A stretch of 64,000 nt of DNA from Argopecten irradians. Taxonomy: Eukaryota > Mollusca > Bivalvia > Pectinida > Pectinidae. The position numbers were made by a program, and so were the translations under genes. The notes below the pieces were generated by a model. It did no database searches, was not told where the DNA came from, and saw nothing but the letters and a program-made list of their open reading frames with translations. The DNA lies in assembly GCF_041381155.1 (NCBI RefSeq), contig NC_091142.1:37063604-37127603 (forward strand). The letters are read 5' to 3'. Of the stretch, positions 31,001-44,100 are shown piece after piece (within the stretch, counting starts at the first letter, position 1; each line of letters begins with the position of its first letter).

Positions 31001-34000
31001 TCCGTCGTGCGCCGTCCGCCGTCCGTCGTGCGCCGTCCGCCTAGCGTAAACGTTTTATTCAAACGACTTCTTCTCAATAACCGAAAGAACAAGGACACTA
31101 ATGTTTGGCCTGTAGCATCCTGGGATGAAGGCTACCAAGTTTGTTAAAATGAATGACCTTGCCCTTCATTCAAGGTCACAAGGGTCAATAAGGCTAAAAT
31201 CTTTAAATGACTTCTTATGAATAACTTAGAGGCCTAGAGACCTGTTATTGGACCTGTGACATGCTGGGGTGAAGGGCTACCAAGTTTGTTCAAATGAATG
31301 ACCTTGCCCTTCATTCAAGGTTACAAGGGCCAATTAGGCTAAAATCTTTAAACAGCTTCTGAATATCTAAGAGGCCTAGAGACCTGATATTGGGCCTGTG
31401 ACATGCTGGGATGAAGAGCTACCAAGTTTGTTCAAATGAATGACCTTGACCTTCATTTAAGATTATAGGGTTAAAAATGGCTAAAATATTTAAATGACCC
31501 CTTGTGAATTACTAAGAGGCCTAGAGACCTGTTATTGAGCCTGTGACATGCTGGAGTGAAGGACTACCAAGTTTGTTCAAATGAATGACCTTGACCTTCA
31601 TTCAAGGTCACATGGGTCAAATAGGCTAAAACGACTATGCTCTATTGTGCTAATAGTCAGATGACTGTTGCCTCTTGTTTATATACACACAAATAAGATC
31701 AATACATAAGCAAATGTCTACGGACCTACCGTAGAGCCATTCTTTTCGCGGATTAAGGTTTTCGCAATTTGGTCTAAAAACAAGAAAATTAACTTTTGGA
31801 GATTTTAAATGTTCATATATATGATTCATACATTAATTACTATTTACGCGAATCAAATTTTCGTGATCATAGAAATTCCAGCGATAATAACCGGCTATAC
31901 GGTATTCTATAGGACATACTGTATTTACAGTTGTATAAGGTTGGTTTTCCTTTCCCACTAGCGCGCTTAATGGAAATTGCCTCTATCTGTCCACATGACT
32001 TTCTTAGTGGCTATGCATACCAACTAGAAGACGTTCAGTGCTTAAATAACCGATAACACATCATATGATACGTGTATTTCCTTACATAACGACATCAAAT
32101 CTTCATAAACCTATTTTACTGTTCACAAAACATCTGATTTGTGATGAATTTAAAGTAAATACATTATATTGATATATTGACACAAGTAGCGGTCGATAAA
32201 CTACAAACACAAATATACGAACCAAAGTTCTGCTAAAGTAACAATAACACTTTGTTGTCCCCGGTATTCTTTCCTTAAACATATTATAAGAATAAACAAG
32301 TAGACAAACTAGCCCGCGTTAAGCCTTTAACGAGTTGCATATTTGCACGACACAAACATATATTTAGTTTGAATAAGAGATCAGACTGTTTATAGGAAGT
32401 TAATTGAAAGTTCCAACACTTCAAACACTAATGATTTAATGTCGTTTTGTATGGAAACACACTGCCATTGATTTGTATTAATTTCGTTTCGTTTTATATT
32501 TAGATTATTGATTTTGTATAACACATTGTGTGGACGTGTCTTTAAGAGAACGAGTTTTTAAGCCCCTGATTATATGGACACAAAGATATATTTGTCGCCA
32601 CGGTGCTAGACAGGGGACATTTTGGTATACTTATTGATTTAGTTGATTATCTATAAAATAGAACTGTTCCTCTGTGTATTGACCAAGTCCTACATTTGGA
32701 GAAATATTGACCTAAGAGTCCAGTTGGGTCAATACAACTTTACGGTAATGTGTTTATATAGCACCTGGAGAAGAGATTACAGAAACATTACCAAACAAAA
32801 TACACCTCAACCTTCATATTGTTATTATTGACCGCTGGTTTAATTTAAGAATTCAATAATTTGACTTTCGAAAAGTTTTCCGACAAAGATATGGACTAAA
32901 ACATATTTCTACTGTTGACAGTTTCTTGAAACTGAGTCATTTGTAATTAAGGTTGGTGTAAAATTCAACAAATTGCGTAAAGAGAATATTTTTCCCGCAA
33001 AGTTTGATCCGCCAACAACATTCGTCATTTCATTAATGATTAGGATTCGAGTGTCGTTATTAAATGATACTAGCAGTGAAATGATTATCTGATATTGCAT
33101 TTAAGTAGCTGCCCTTTGTTGACAGAAGCTAGACCTTTCTATAAAGACCATTCAGGGAACCAAGAAAACAATGTATTTAAATGGTCTTTATATGCAGGAC
33201 ATGTTATTTTGAAAATGATGAATTGGACCACCGAGAAAGTGATCTTATTAAGCAGGTGGTCTTTGCACAAAGGTGTTGGTTGTATTGTTATTGCGAAAAT
33301 TACATGCAGTATATATGCGATAACTTCAACTTCCTTCTTATGGTACAGTATCCTAAACAAAAAAAAGTTCATGTAAGAAAATAATCAAATTTGTGATCGT
33401 CCAATACACGTACTTACCTCCGTTATCGATATCCTGCAGCAAGCCCGGTGAATATCCGTAGGCATGTACCATTTTCACGGTCATGGGGTTCAACTTGACG
33501 TCCCTGATCTTTTTGGCGGCGTTAATTTTGACAATCAGTTTCTTTTGAACGTCCTCGAGTTCATGCGTGTCGCGTTCATCCCTGTTGAACGCATTATACA
33601 TGCGCGATGTCACTTTCACACTTCCTTCATACACCTTCTTAAGTTTGTGAACCTCTTTCTGGACTTCGTACCTCTCCTTTTTGATGTCCATCATCTTTTT
33701 TGTTATCATTTTAGCACGTTTTTCCAGTTGTTTAATGTCTTGTCTGATGAGGTCCGCCTTTTCCATGATCACATCCACAGCTCTCTGTGACGTTGTGTCT
33801 TTATGATGTAGCATTTCGAGAGTCTCAGCCAAGTCATCCTTATGCATCTCGATTTCATCATTGATGTACCCAAGAGTATCCGAATAAGCCATTTCCTGTT
33901 TCCGACACACTCTTCTGTCCGTAAGAGCGTGCTGTAGCTTCCCGTTGATTAGTTTTGAATTGAAACCAGCCCTTTTCACTTTCCCTTTCCGTTCCTCCGC

Positions 34001-36074
34001 GTTCATGTGTCGTCTGCGGATGGTCTCGGTGATTTCAAGCTTCTGCTGTATGTACTTGTTTGCCTCATCAAGAAGTTTCCTCGGATAGGCCTCGTCGGCT
34101 GTAACCCAGTCCTTGATCGGGGTGGTGATCCGGGGAAACACCTCGATCACTTCAGACATTAAGTGCAGCAACCTGCCGTAGTGTTTAACATATTCTTCAA
34201 AGTTGGACGCTTCGAATTCGCGGTAGTCTCGATACCGGTTTTCCAGCAACTGGATGCCGTTGAGAATGTCTTGTGTCCATCTCCCAGTCTGGTTCTCGTA
34301 ATCTTGGGCTGCCGCGATTTCTGTGAATCAAATGGAAGGATTTGAGAAATGCATATGTAACTGTAAATAACGTGGTAAAACGAGTATGAAGATTATCTTT
34401 TGAATACAACAAGTAAGCGGTGATGCATATATTTTGTTACCCTCACTACGAAAATGATAGTCCTCTTCAAGATCGATGTAATTTCGCAATCGGAATTCAA
34501 GTTAACGTGATATGACTCGATACGTTTTCACAGACGTTATCAAAGACGTTTTCATTGAACGTTTCACGAGTATAAATCAAAGCCACAATGTTAACGAAAT
34601 TTTACAAATTATATCCACTTTCTCGTTATACTGTTACTTTAAAACTAATGCTGGGAGTATTTGGCCTAGTAAAAAATCACAGGTATCGTGAAAATCAAGA
34701 ATTTATTAAGCCCATCATGTCTGCTTTATTACAAAAAGAATGAATGTCCATTTGTTCTTGTTGCTTTTTGTATGTCATTTTTTGATACAAATTAAAAGAG
34801 AATCAGTTCCAAATGAGTAGTATCGATAGGATTACCGAAACAAAAGTTTACATTCAGAAAATTTCTCGACATCAGCAGCAATAACAATCAATGTCCAATA
34901 CGGAAGTTACTGAAGTATAAACGAAATCTAATATGTAACCGACAATAGATTAGTAGTAGATCTAAATGGATTTAATAGTGCTTAATGTTGGCAAAAATAT
35001 CTTTAAAAGTTGTATGTTTGAAATATCTAAGATCACAGACGATTGGTCTAATTAAAAGAATGTTCAAAATTTCATTTTATTGAAATCCAATCTGAAACAC
35101 AGAGTCGAACAACCGACGTAGATAAATGGCCCCGAAAGGTTGTTTGCCGGCTCTTTAACGCATGCTATTCAAAGGCATACACACCGATGCTATGCTGCTT
35201 ATTGTGGATCTTTTAAAAATTTAACTGTTGTTAAAAAGTTTTATTTTGTCAAATGGTCCATGGTCATTGAGGCAAAGACAACTAAACTAGGTGTTACCAT
35301 GCTGGACAATTAAAATTCTAACTAACTGTGGTTTAGAATCACTGTATAATCAGGCAAGAAATAGGTAAGCTAAATGTACTTCGTTACATCTGCCTAAATT
35401 CGAGTGTGTCTAGGTAAAACAAGAATAACGAAAAAAGGCCTAAACAATTGAAACAGTTAATGATCCTGAATATAGGAAGTCTCGACAAAGACATTCCACC
35501 TTAATCTCCGCTTCCGACAACCTAAGACCGAACGGTATTTCTATTTGAAAAGTCAGCAGAATTCTCGAATCGGATGATCCTGTATAAGTTGAAACATCAC
35601 TATACGAACAATTAAAATTGATAACTTTACGACTTTAGTCTACATACCTGTACAAGTCGTTTCCTGACAATAACTAAGACAATATTTCTGCACATGATCA
35701 TTAAGAGCACATTGTAACCTTCTTCTGCCATGAAGAACCATCGTCTCGAATGCTTTGGCACGATTTACGACCCTTTTCAGCTCCCAGTACATCTTCTTGT
35801 TGTCATTAGCGACCGATTGCTGCTTCACTTTCTCCATGTGGAAAGCATATTCTTTATAGTTTGACCACTGTTTAATACCAATTTTGGTTTTCACTGCTGC
35901 GAGGTAAACTAGCCAATCGTCAACATGATCATCGTTTGCAGATTTTAACCATTTGTTGTAGAAGACCTCCAGTTCCCTTTCCACAGCATACACCAAGCTC
36001 ATAGCCTTTCTCCTCTCAGACTCCAAAGACAACGGGTGACCGTCTGCAGAGGAGTAAGACGCTATCCTAAACAT
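24898..36074 (-). CDS. Unrecognised coiled-coil protein, 3 exons, 501 residues
   Basis: I do not recognise this family. Three exons (35648-36074, 33418-34320, 24898-25073) join with matching phases (1/1) and consensus sites (gtatgt, gtaagt; attcacag, tttacag) to 1506 nt including TAA. The protein is rich in Lys, Arg and Glu. Residues 1-142 look helical with Trp-containing patches. Residues about 225-260 and 295-415 have strong heptad-like charged helices (QLEKRAKMITKKMMDIKK region). The tail 444-501 is Ser/Arg-rich and likely disordered. There is no signal peptide or membrane segment, so it is probably cytosolic or cytoskeletal. The ATG at 36072-36074 is the first in frame. Additional small exons in the 8.3-kb intron cannot be excluded. 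Confidence 0.85.
26240..26425 (+). mobile_element. Fragment of CAAA-tailed retroposon
   Basis: Shares gtataaaaaggg, ataccgcagccttccaaaac and gaccgtccttaaatgaccct with the minus strand of the full copy at 59276-59816. It lacks the tail, carries an 18-bp internal tandem duplication (acatggagacacaatt), and lies in intron 2 of the minus-strand gene. Confidence 0.55.
27905..28165 (-). mobile_element. Older copy of CAAA-tailed retroposon
   Basis: Aligns by eye with 59276-59600 (blocks gtgcgtgttttgggagactgc, ccggtcacactatactgac, cagtcgggcactc). The terminal CAAA tract has decayed. Confidence 0.6.
28452..28874. repeat. 47-bp minisatellite, 9 identical copies
   Basis: The unit begins gtcaaataagcatgcctaat and continues to atgtttata. 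Nine copies fill exactly 423 bp. I see no variation between copies, so the array is young or recently homogenised. Confidence 0.95.
29020..29215. mobile_element. Possible MITE with TTCGCGG/CGCGAAA ends
   Basis: cttttttcgcggttact at the left and gatcgcgaaaataggacg at the right are loosely inverted, with further cgcg motifs between them. The boundaries are uncertain. Confidence 0.3.
29239..29416. mobile_element. MITE with GGCCTAGTTTCATCAG / AATGAAGCTGGGCC termini
   Basis: Long imperfect inverted arms rich in CTTAA/TTAAG. Its right arm was copied again by the adjacent tandem duplication (29701 onward). Confidence 0.55.
29387..30014. repeat. Tandem duplication, 2 x 314 bp
   Basis: Units 29387-29700 and 29701-30014 are nearly identical (landmark gttaatgaagctgggccc at 29401 and 29715). 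The unit starts inside the MITE arm. Confidence 0.9.
30255..30416. mobile_element. Palindromic TA-flanked MITE (TATAGTCAAACCTGTCTATAAAGGA type)
   Basis: The left TATAGTCAAACCTG and right CGGGTTTGACTGTA are inverted, with TA at both edges. gtctataaagga recurs in the arms. Related to the repeat at 448-616. Confidence 0.7.
30978..31683. mobile_element. Pearl/Helentron-like element with ~144-bp core repeats
   Basis: A CCGTCCG/CGTCGT-type tract (30979-31042) is followed by four core units (landmark gctaccaagtttgtt at 31131, 31276, 31418 and about 31563) and a tail agtcagatgactgttgcctc ending TTGTTT. Same plan as 18743-20384 but unrelated core sequence. Confidence 0.7.
31727..31904. mobile_element. 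178-bp MITE, termini TACCGTAGAGCC / GGCTATACGGTA
   Basis: Terminal inverted repeats extend into ttttcgcggattaa on the left and gcgataataaccgg on the right. TA ends suggest a TA target duplication. Confidence 0.6.
33418..34320 (-). CDS. Coiled-coil gene exon 2 (central helical region)
   Basis: A 903-nt exon, residues 143-443, with the main coiled-coil stretch. Acceptor tttgattcacag|AAATCG, donor GGAG|gtaagt. It is the longest open stretch in the window with clear coding character. Confidence 0.9.
34321..35647 (-). other. Intron 1 of the coiled-coil gene
   Basis: AT-rich, bounded by consensus splice sites. I see no repeat or open frame of interest in it. Confidence 0.6.
35648..36074 (-). CDS. 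Coiled-coil gene exon 1 (start codon)
   Basis: Residues 1-142 from MFRIASYSSADG to ETTCT, ending in phase 1 at donor ACAG|gtatgt. The ATG at 36072-36074 is the most upstream in the frame. Contains DWLVYLAAVKTK and a Cys-containing end (KYCLSYCQETTC). Confidence 0.82.
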
Positions 36075-37593
36075 GATGTAAGTTGTGTGTCGAAAACCTC
36101 TCTAAATCATGTCCAATAGAAAATTATTTTGAATTTATCCCAAGCGAAAGTTTCTTCCCATAAATGATTTTCCGTTGCTAAAGCTTAGAAAACATTTAAA
36201 TAAGTCCACCGCCTCCTCTACATCTATGTTGAAAACTAAAACTGTCCTTGTGTAATTTATCTGAAGCTAAAGTTTCATTTAAAATCTTCCACGGGAAAAA
36301 ATCTGTTGTTTCTCCACGAAATTCCGATTCCAAGAGTAGGTTGTGTTGTGATTGGTTTAACCTCCTGGTTTAGCGTATTTATCTTAGCGCGATAGCACTT
36401 GTTCCAACAGTTAAATGTCAGAAAACATCAATATCCAATAGTCGGCTCTCTGTGCTCGACACACAGAGCCGATCTAACGGCACTTTTATCAAATAAAAAT
36501 ATGTAAATGTTCGTTGATGTGTTTACATCCGCAAGTGTGAAAATATTGTCCGTGTTTTATATCCGACCGTTTGATCGTTGTAATAGGTTCACCTCTTCTG
36601 AGTATTATCCCCCGGGGATAAGTAGAGTCCCCACACCTCACATGTACAGGTAAATATTCCTATCGTAGTACATATATACAGGTATGTTTACTGATACACC
36701 TGCCGATTAGACCCGTATGGTATTTCTTATGCTATAGACAAATAATCGTCCAACCTCCTTACACTATCTCGTTCTGTGTCATCTGGCTTATGTTCGATAG
36801 AGTTGTGTATTTAAAAATGTCCCTTTAAGTGTAGGCCTATATTATTCCACTACGAGTAAAGAAGGTTTATAACGTAAGTATCAATCGGTGTTCTATCGAT
36901 AGGCTCTTGAAAACATGTTCCACGTTATACTCGTTGATCGTGTGTTTTCGAGAAGACGTGCTTTTGCCTTGGTACTGTAATCCCTGTACTTGGAATTTTA
37001 TGTAATGATTATGTGAAAAGCCATTCACTTATTTTAAAGGACCAATTACCCGATTAACAAGATCAGATAAATAAACTGCGGTTTTCTCACGAGTGTTATC
37101 ACATGTTTCCATTTTGGTTTTATTTTTATTTCGTCTCCAAAAATATCATTTCTGTTCACTCCAACCCCATCAGACAAATACAACAGGTTTCATTCTTGAA
37201 AAAACCCAACAAGACAGACCGTTAATGAGTATCATATGACCGTAAACAATGCAGCACTAATCAGACTTCTGCCTGTAACGATATACTTGCCGATATATAA
37301 GTATAAGTCAGTGTCCACTATTTTACTAAAGAGATAACTACACTACACTGTATTTCTTTTCTGTAACTCGATGATATTTAAATTTTATCATTTCAGTCTA
37401 TGATATAGTTTGTAAATGTTATGAATATTTTTTGTTAGCAATTCGAACTTAAGTAAATAAAAACATGCCCAAAAGAAGCACGAAAGTGTAATAAACAGTA
37501 CAATACTATTGATATCAATTTGATTTTTCACCCAGTGAAAAAGATGACAAGACATTCCATAAGAGTAAAATAAGTGCAAGTGTAAAGGTCTTC
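36075..37593. other. Upstream region of the coiled-coil gene
   Basis: Presumably holds its 5' UTR and promoter. The only structure I see is an imperfect inverted repeat at 36442-36474 (tcggctctctgtg / cacacagagccga). No TATA box is assigned. Confidence 0.4.
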
Positions 37594-38100
37594 ACGTTAT
37601 TGTAATGTTTTTGTAACGTTATTGTAATGTTTTTGTAACGTTATTGTAATGTTTTTGTAACGTTATTGTAATGTTTTTGTAACGTTATTGTAATGTTTTT
37701 GTAACGTTATTGTAATGTTTTTGTAACGTTATTGTAATGTTTTTGTAACGTTATTGTAATGTTTTTGTAACGTTATTGTAATGTTTTTGTAACGTTATTG
37801 TAATGTTTTTGTAACGTTATTGTAATGTTTTTGTAACGTTATTGTTTTGTTTTTGTAACGTTATTGTAATGTTTTTGTAACGTTATTGTAATGTTTTTGT
37901 AACGTTATTGTAATGTTTTTGTAACGTTATTGTAATGTTTTTGTAACGTTATTGTAATGTTTTTGTAACGTTATTGTAATGTTTTTGTAACGTTATTGTA
38001 ATGTTTTTGTAACGTTATTGTAATGTTTTTGTAACGTTATTGTAATGTTTTTGTAACGTTATTGTAATGTTTTTGTAACGTTATTGTAATGTTTTTGTAT
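37594..38100. repeat. 22-bp minisatellite, about 23 copies
   Basis: Unit acgttattgtaatgtttttgta; 23 copies fit the 507-bp interval with one variant unit near 37842. Each unit contains the palindrome AACGTT. Confidence 0.95.
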
Positions 38101-41100
38101 TGTTTTGTTTTGAATGCATGACATTTTTATGTTTCGTGTTTTTTGTTTAGCAATTTAAACCTAAAGCAGAAGATACATAAACACCAAAATAGTTTGAAAA
38201 GTGTTTTAAACAACATACCATGAATATCTTTTCTCAGATGAAAAAGCCAGTCATTGCCATAATTAGTGTGAAACAAGTGCAAGCATAATAATAACAAAAA
38301 GTCATTAGCTAAAGGTATTCTCAGTCAGTTAAGAAATTTTACGCAGGAACAAATTTTTGGCGTGATTTACATACACTGATAACAATACAGAACTTAAAAC
38401 TGTTAGTATATAAACCATACACACGATACTCATCACGGTTGAATCCATCTAACCGTCTACACTTTTGTTATATAAGAAGGAACAATATTCAAATTAGGCC
38501 ACTTATATGGCCACACACAATACAATCGTTCACAAAGGAATAAAAGCATTAGGTTCAAAGACATGTTATTGAGTGTACATGTACATAGGGTTGTCTAACG
38601 TTATCCATATTTAATGTATGTCCGGTTAGTCTTGTCTAAAAGATTATACTAATGTGTACCCATAAAATAACTTGAAGACAAAAGTTTAGAATTGTTATGA
38701 AAAAGGTCAAACGACTTTCCAATGAATTTAACTCTTGCAATAGACGAAATTAAAAAAAAAATATGTATAATATTTAAAACGGTCATTTTGTGTGATATGA
38801 GCATATGTAATTATAGTTTATTTCTGTTTTCCAATATATTATGTAAAATAGTAAGACTTTTTAATATGTAAGATATATACCTATTGCAAATACCTAATTT
38901 AACACGACAACAATGTAAGAAAAACTTTAAAAATCATTTGCATTTTTTAAGGCTTTTATATTTCAACAATGAAATTGTTAGTTGTACTGAATTGGATGTC
39001 CAGTAAAGACATATCAACTTATAATAACTTAAAAAAAAAAACTTCGACTTCGGATAAACACCAAGTTGTAGCTAAATTTAGAGTCAGGTCCCAGTCGAAT
39101 TATTTCTATAAATACCTAATCCACCACCGCTGACGTCGTATATAATGTTATGACACTAAGTGATCGGTAAGTACACTTCATGTCACGTTGTTTATGTGAA
39201 CCTGATTGTATAAATACCTAGTAGTAAGGTCATTACGACAGTAAACCATAGTGTACCTATTTTAATGTGATACATATTTATGCCATTGTTAACGATTTTA
39301 AATCCTTGGTGGAATAATATGTTTTCTTTTTAATGTGTTATTGATATTGAAATATTCCAAATGACCAAACAGTGACGTATTTAAGATTTTTTTGTCAGTG
39401 TCAGAATCGTAGTTATGTCAAAACTAAGCATAATTTGTGTAATCCATGTTATCCTTTAAAGTTACCTTAAATATGTATAAAGCGGACAAGGAATTTAAGG
39501 CTCAACATCTTTGCCGGTCTGATCTTCCTCCGATTACCACTCGTGTCATCGTAATGTTCTCTATAGCGGAGTTTTGTCCATCGGCCTTTACCCTTCGAGT
39601 AGCATTGGTTGAAAAGAATAAATAATGTGACATTGAAAGTCACTTTATTGTCAAACACTACATACATGTACGTATAGACATAGAATCTAAGTTTCAATAA
39701 CTAATGTATTTGTAATATTAGCTGTCATTAAACTAGGTTAATTAGCATTGCCCATTGTCTTTTATTGCCCTTGTATTACCGATGCAGTGCTAATTCCACG
39801 AGTGTATATGAATATATACTTCTTTCGGGGGTTCATATTTTGTGTAAAGTTTGTTAAAAAGATCATTCCTTTACCAAAGTATTTTCACCTGAACTTAAAA
39901 CCTGAATACGTGTTGACCTTAATATTAGACACAGAGTTCATATGTTGACCATTTTCTTTTAACCTGACTGATATGATGAATGCTTCCTATGTACATTTAA
40001 TGTTATAAATTTACTTTCCCTTGCGACAAAGTTTATAGGGTGCAATGTATTTATATCAGTACAAACAAATGTTGTATGGAAACGGCCTCACCATTATCGA
40101 ATGATTTACAATATACCTTGCAGCGACAGCTTACATTATAATGTATACTGTGTGTAATGGTTCAGGCATTGTCTCAGTGTTTGTTAAATCAATACAGACC
40201 AGAATGATTAAGTACCTGTGTTCTTTCAAAGTTATATTTTATGATTGATTTGATCCTAAACGTGTCCTAAGGTAGAAGTTGATCGTGAAACGCATGAAAA
40301 GCTTTGATAGGCGAAACCGAAACAGTATCTGAACGACTTCACTATCGCATTCATATTAGATCATCAATCATCTTTCTATTTAAATAGGATATTCTAAAGT
40401 CTCAAATAAACTTAGTTTTTACGCATTTCGAAATATTTTTATCACCAAGGATCAGATGTCAGTGTGGAAGGTCATTTTATGCAGAAATCCTGAATACTCG
40501 GATAAACTCACCATATCCAGCATGACTCCACACTTTGTATTCGAGTTTAAACTAAAATTCCTAACACCTTTTTAAACCACCGCAAGTAGTTGCTACCAAC
40601 GCTTGATTTGCCAGGAACGTTCTAAGAAAATCATGGTCACGCAACGTTTGAATCCGTAGAGATTATAGTGTAAAACACGCATTCATAGTATACATGTCAT
40701 GGTACTCCAAATTCCTTCAAAACCAGAATTCTCCCATACTTGTAAGAGTGATAACTACAACTTGGTATTTTACTTACGTAAGTTTCCGAAGTTGGGGCTT
40801 TAAGATGTTGATATGTGCAAGGACAATTAGTGAGCAAATGCTAACCATTCACTGATTTTCTGAACGCTCAGAGTGAAAATATTGTCTTAATACATTTGAA
40901 ATCGGTTCATTGGGCTTTGGTGATTGACAAAGATAATAGTCCCTTGCCATGAGTATTTTGATATTCACATCATCACTATTGGACCTATAACCTTTTGAAT
41001 AAAAAGTAAATTTGGAATAAACTATTAGCCTTACAGAAACAAGACCAAACTGATTACTCTTAAAGAGTAATGTTTAATGTCATCACACGTAACCTGTACG

Positions 41101-44100
41101 TGCAGCATTACGACACATGGATCACTGAACTCCCCCATAGTGAGGCCATTGGATACCGTAAGGACATTAAACGGTGTGGGTAAATGCTGGATAATGCGAC
41201 CACGACTTTAGGCGTTTAGCAATTACTTGTCAAATGTAGCAGGTCGTTTTTCAATATTGACGAGTTAAACTGATCTATAACGTATTCAAATCCACGTAAT
41301 ATGGTAAGGATCTCTTTTGTAAAGCTAGGATTTGGTGGGAATGGCTAGATAGATGTTTTTCAATTCTTTTTATTGATGGAATAAGAGTACAATTTAATAA
41401 TTCCAGAAATAGCAATGCAAAATGTTTACAATCAAATGTGAATTTCTGATTCTACATATTGTATCAACGGTTATCAAGTGATAGAGAGTGTGAACCTAAA
41501 ACGTCAAAGAAAATTAAACGGGTACCCAGGCCCAATACCTTCAAAAGTGATGAGTGCCATATATGCTTTTAATAGCTCGTTCGTCTTTACACTTCTGCAG
41601 TCTGAGTACCTCTTAGGTATTAGGTCATGGCACCACAAAGTGCTTGCTAAGGGCATTTATTTTGAAAACCAAACTTCTCTTATTATGGAGCTTCAAATGT
41701 ATACAAGTTAAACTTTGTCATCATTCATCCACATCCAATTATGTGACTAAAACACAGTTCAGTCTTAAGGTAGATGGTAGAAATATTTTAGAATCAATTT
41801 ATCATTTTATAGCTGGAAATTGTTTTGAGAAAGCAAGATCGATTTTACATTCGGAATGCGGTATAATGCTATAGTCAGTAGCAGACGGCTTAAATGGTTG
41901 ACATACATGGGCAATGTCCTCTTTAAGGCTATATTTTAAAACCTCTCGACCTCTTCATGTAACGATCCTTTGTTGTAGAACAATTTATTACATGATCACC
42001 TCATTAGCATCTTACGATAATGGCGGATAGCGTTTTGTTGATCAGGTATTACAGGTGTAAAACAGATAAAATACTTTAACATTTTATTGATCACAGTGAT
42101 AAGTGTCAGTGCCTCTAAGTCTGTAAACACGTTATTGTGACAGTCTGGTATAGATGTGGTCTACAAACCGGGCCTAAGATCAAGTGGTTTCCCTTATCAT
42201 CTAGACACTACCTATTAGCTTTACGCTGCATTAACAGGCTCACTATCGAGGGGTGATATTTCAATCTGTCATGTAGCGTTATCAGTTGAATAACACTCTA
42301 GATTAAAGGTTTTTCATCCTGTCAAACATTCATATGACTTGTACATGTATAAAGATATGAAGATTAAGTATGGAGAAGTAGGTTTGGATTTCAAGTACAC
42401 AGAGAAAATGTCAAAGGGTTTAGAGAATGTTTTACCATACATGTATATGCTGTCCTCTTTAAATCAAAGCACTTAAGATTCTTGCTGAATCCACTGGTGA
42501 TAGGAAGTTGCATGCTTAAAAAAGTTTTTATATCAATTCTTTGTATCAATCTACAAAGAGATTATCTCGACAGCAATTATAACAAATAAAATAAATGTTA
42601 AACGAAAAAGGTTTCTAATCTCATTCAAAAAAGAGAGATAATAAGTTAACGAATGATTACAAGAATGGTAAAATATATGTGATTTCAATGTTTCTAGCAT
42701 ATTTGTGATTAGTACAATGTAGATAATGGGACCCAATTTACATAACATATGCTTATCCTACTGTCTCTCGTCATATCCCATTATATTGATTATAATATCA
42801 TTAATAATTTGTTTATAATTCGGTCGCTGTAGTCTTCAATGGACAAATAACGTTAAATACATTGGGGAACCTGTTCTGTCCGACTGCACTTTTTATTATG
42901 TCTATATATTTGTTTGCTTTCATTGTCGGTTAGTTATATGATCAATTTATGTCGGAGCACGAACCCAATAAAACTCATAGAGTGGTTGTCACTGTCAGTG
43001 TAGATATTTACAAACAATAATATGTTTTAGTTTTGTCATTTAAAGCATTGCAATTTAGACGTTGCCCAGCAGGTTCGCTCTGAAATCAAACAGCAGACTA
43101 TAAGCTATCAAACAACACATGGTAACTTTAAATTTTGGCAGTCTCAAACAATTGATAGGACTGTCGTTATGTAATATTTAAGCATTAAGCATAAAAAAGC
43201 TTGCAAACAGAATTTATTTCATGCCCCGATGAAAAAATAATGATTTCAATGCTTATAATTAATTTTCCATGCTACTTTATAAAATGAAATACGTTTACAT
43301 GTACGATTCCATTGTTTTTTTTTTCCAAGGGGTTATTTTTGCCAAATCAATACGCAACTTCAATGTTGCTGTTGTGACGTCACGATAACGTTTGTTTTTC
43401 GCGCTATTCCCGGATTTTTTTTTCATCGTCTAATGCAAGAAATGAATAGGCCAATCAGAAAGTCATAAACAAAGAAGAAGTAGTCATTATATAATATGAG
43501 CTTGTTCTATTTACAAAAAAGATATATTTGATTAAAAACAATTTCCAAATTCACTTATCCATTGATATGCCTAGACATACACGTACACTGTTGCCAATTC
43601 TGACAACAAATTATGCTGACATATCCATGTAGTACAATTTCAATTCGCCCCAAAAAGCGTCATAAACTTCACGCATGAGGTTAATGTGTCGAGACGCTCA
43701 TCGTAATTAATATCTCAATAAATATGGCAATATCATAATTAATATTGAAGGTCACGAACTTACGTGTATCGTGAATGGTATATTATGAGGGTGTTACATT
43801 ATCAAACAAGGGAAGATATCTTAAAACAATACACATAGATCAGTCCCGCTGACGGGGCCATTAGTCTAACGTAGATTTTATTGTTCTATTGTCTTGTGTG
43901 TTATATTTTTTAGCGGAAGGAAAGGTCAACCCATTTACTGCAATGATGTGTTCGAATCGATTAGTTGAAATATCAACAATACGTTATTCTGCTCTGGATA
44001 TTGCGAGCGATTTGAAATATATTCAGGTCCGATTTTGACACTTTTAATTCTGACCAGAGTTGTAATGAACATATATTGAACATTATTTGCAGTTATTGTA

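Noticed and set aside
33095..34345. Plus-strand frames opposite the coiled-coil gene (for example 33464-33790)
   Set aside because: They are antisense shadows of the real minus-strand exon.
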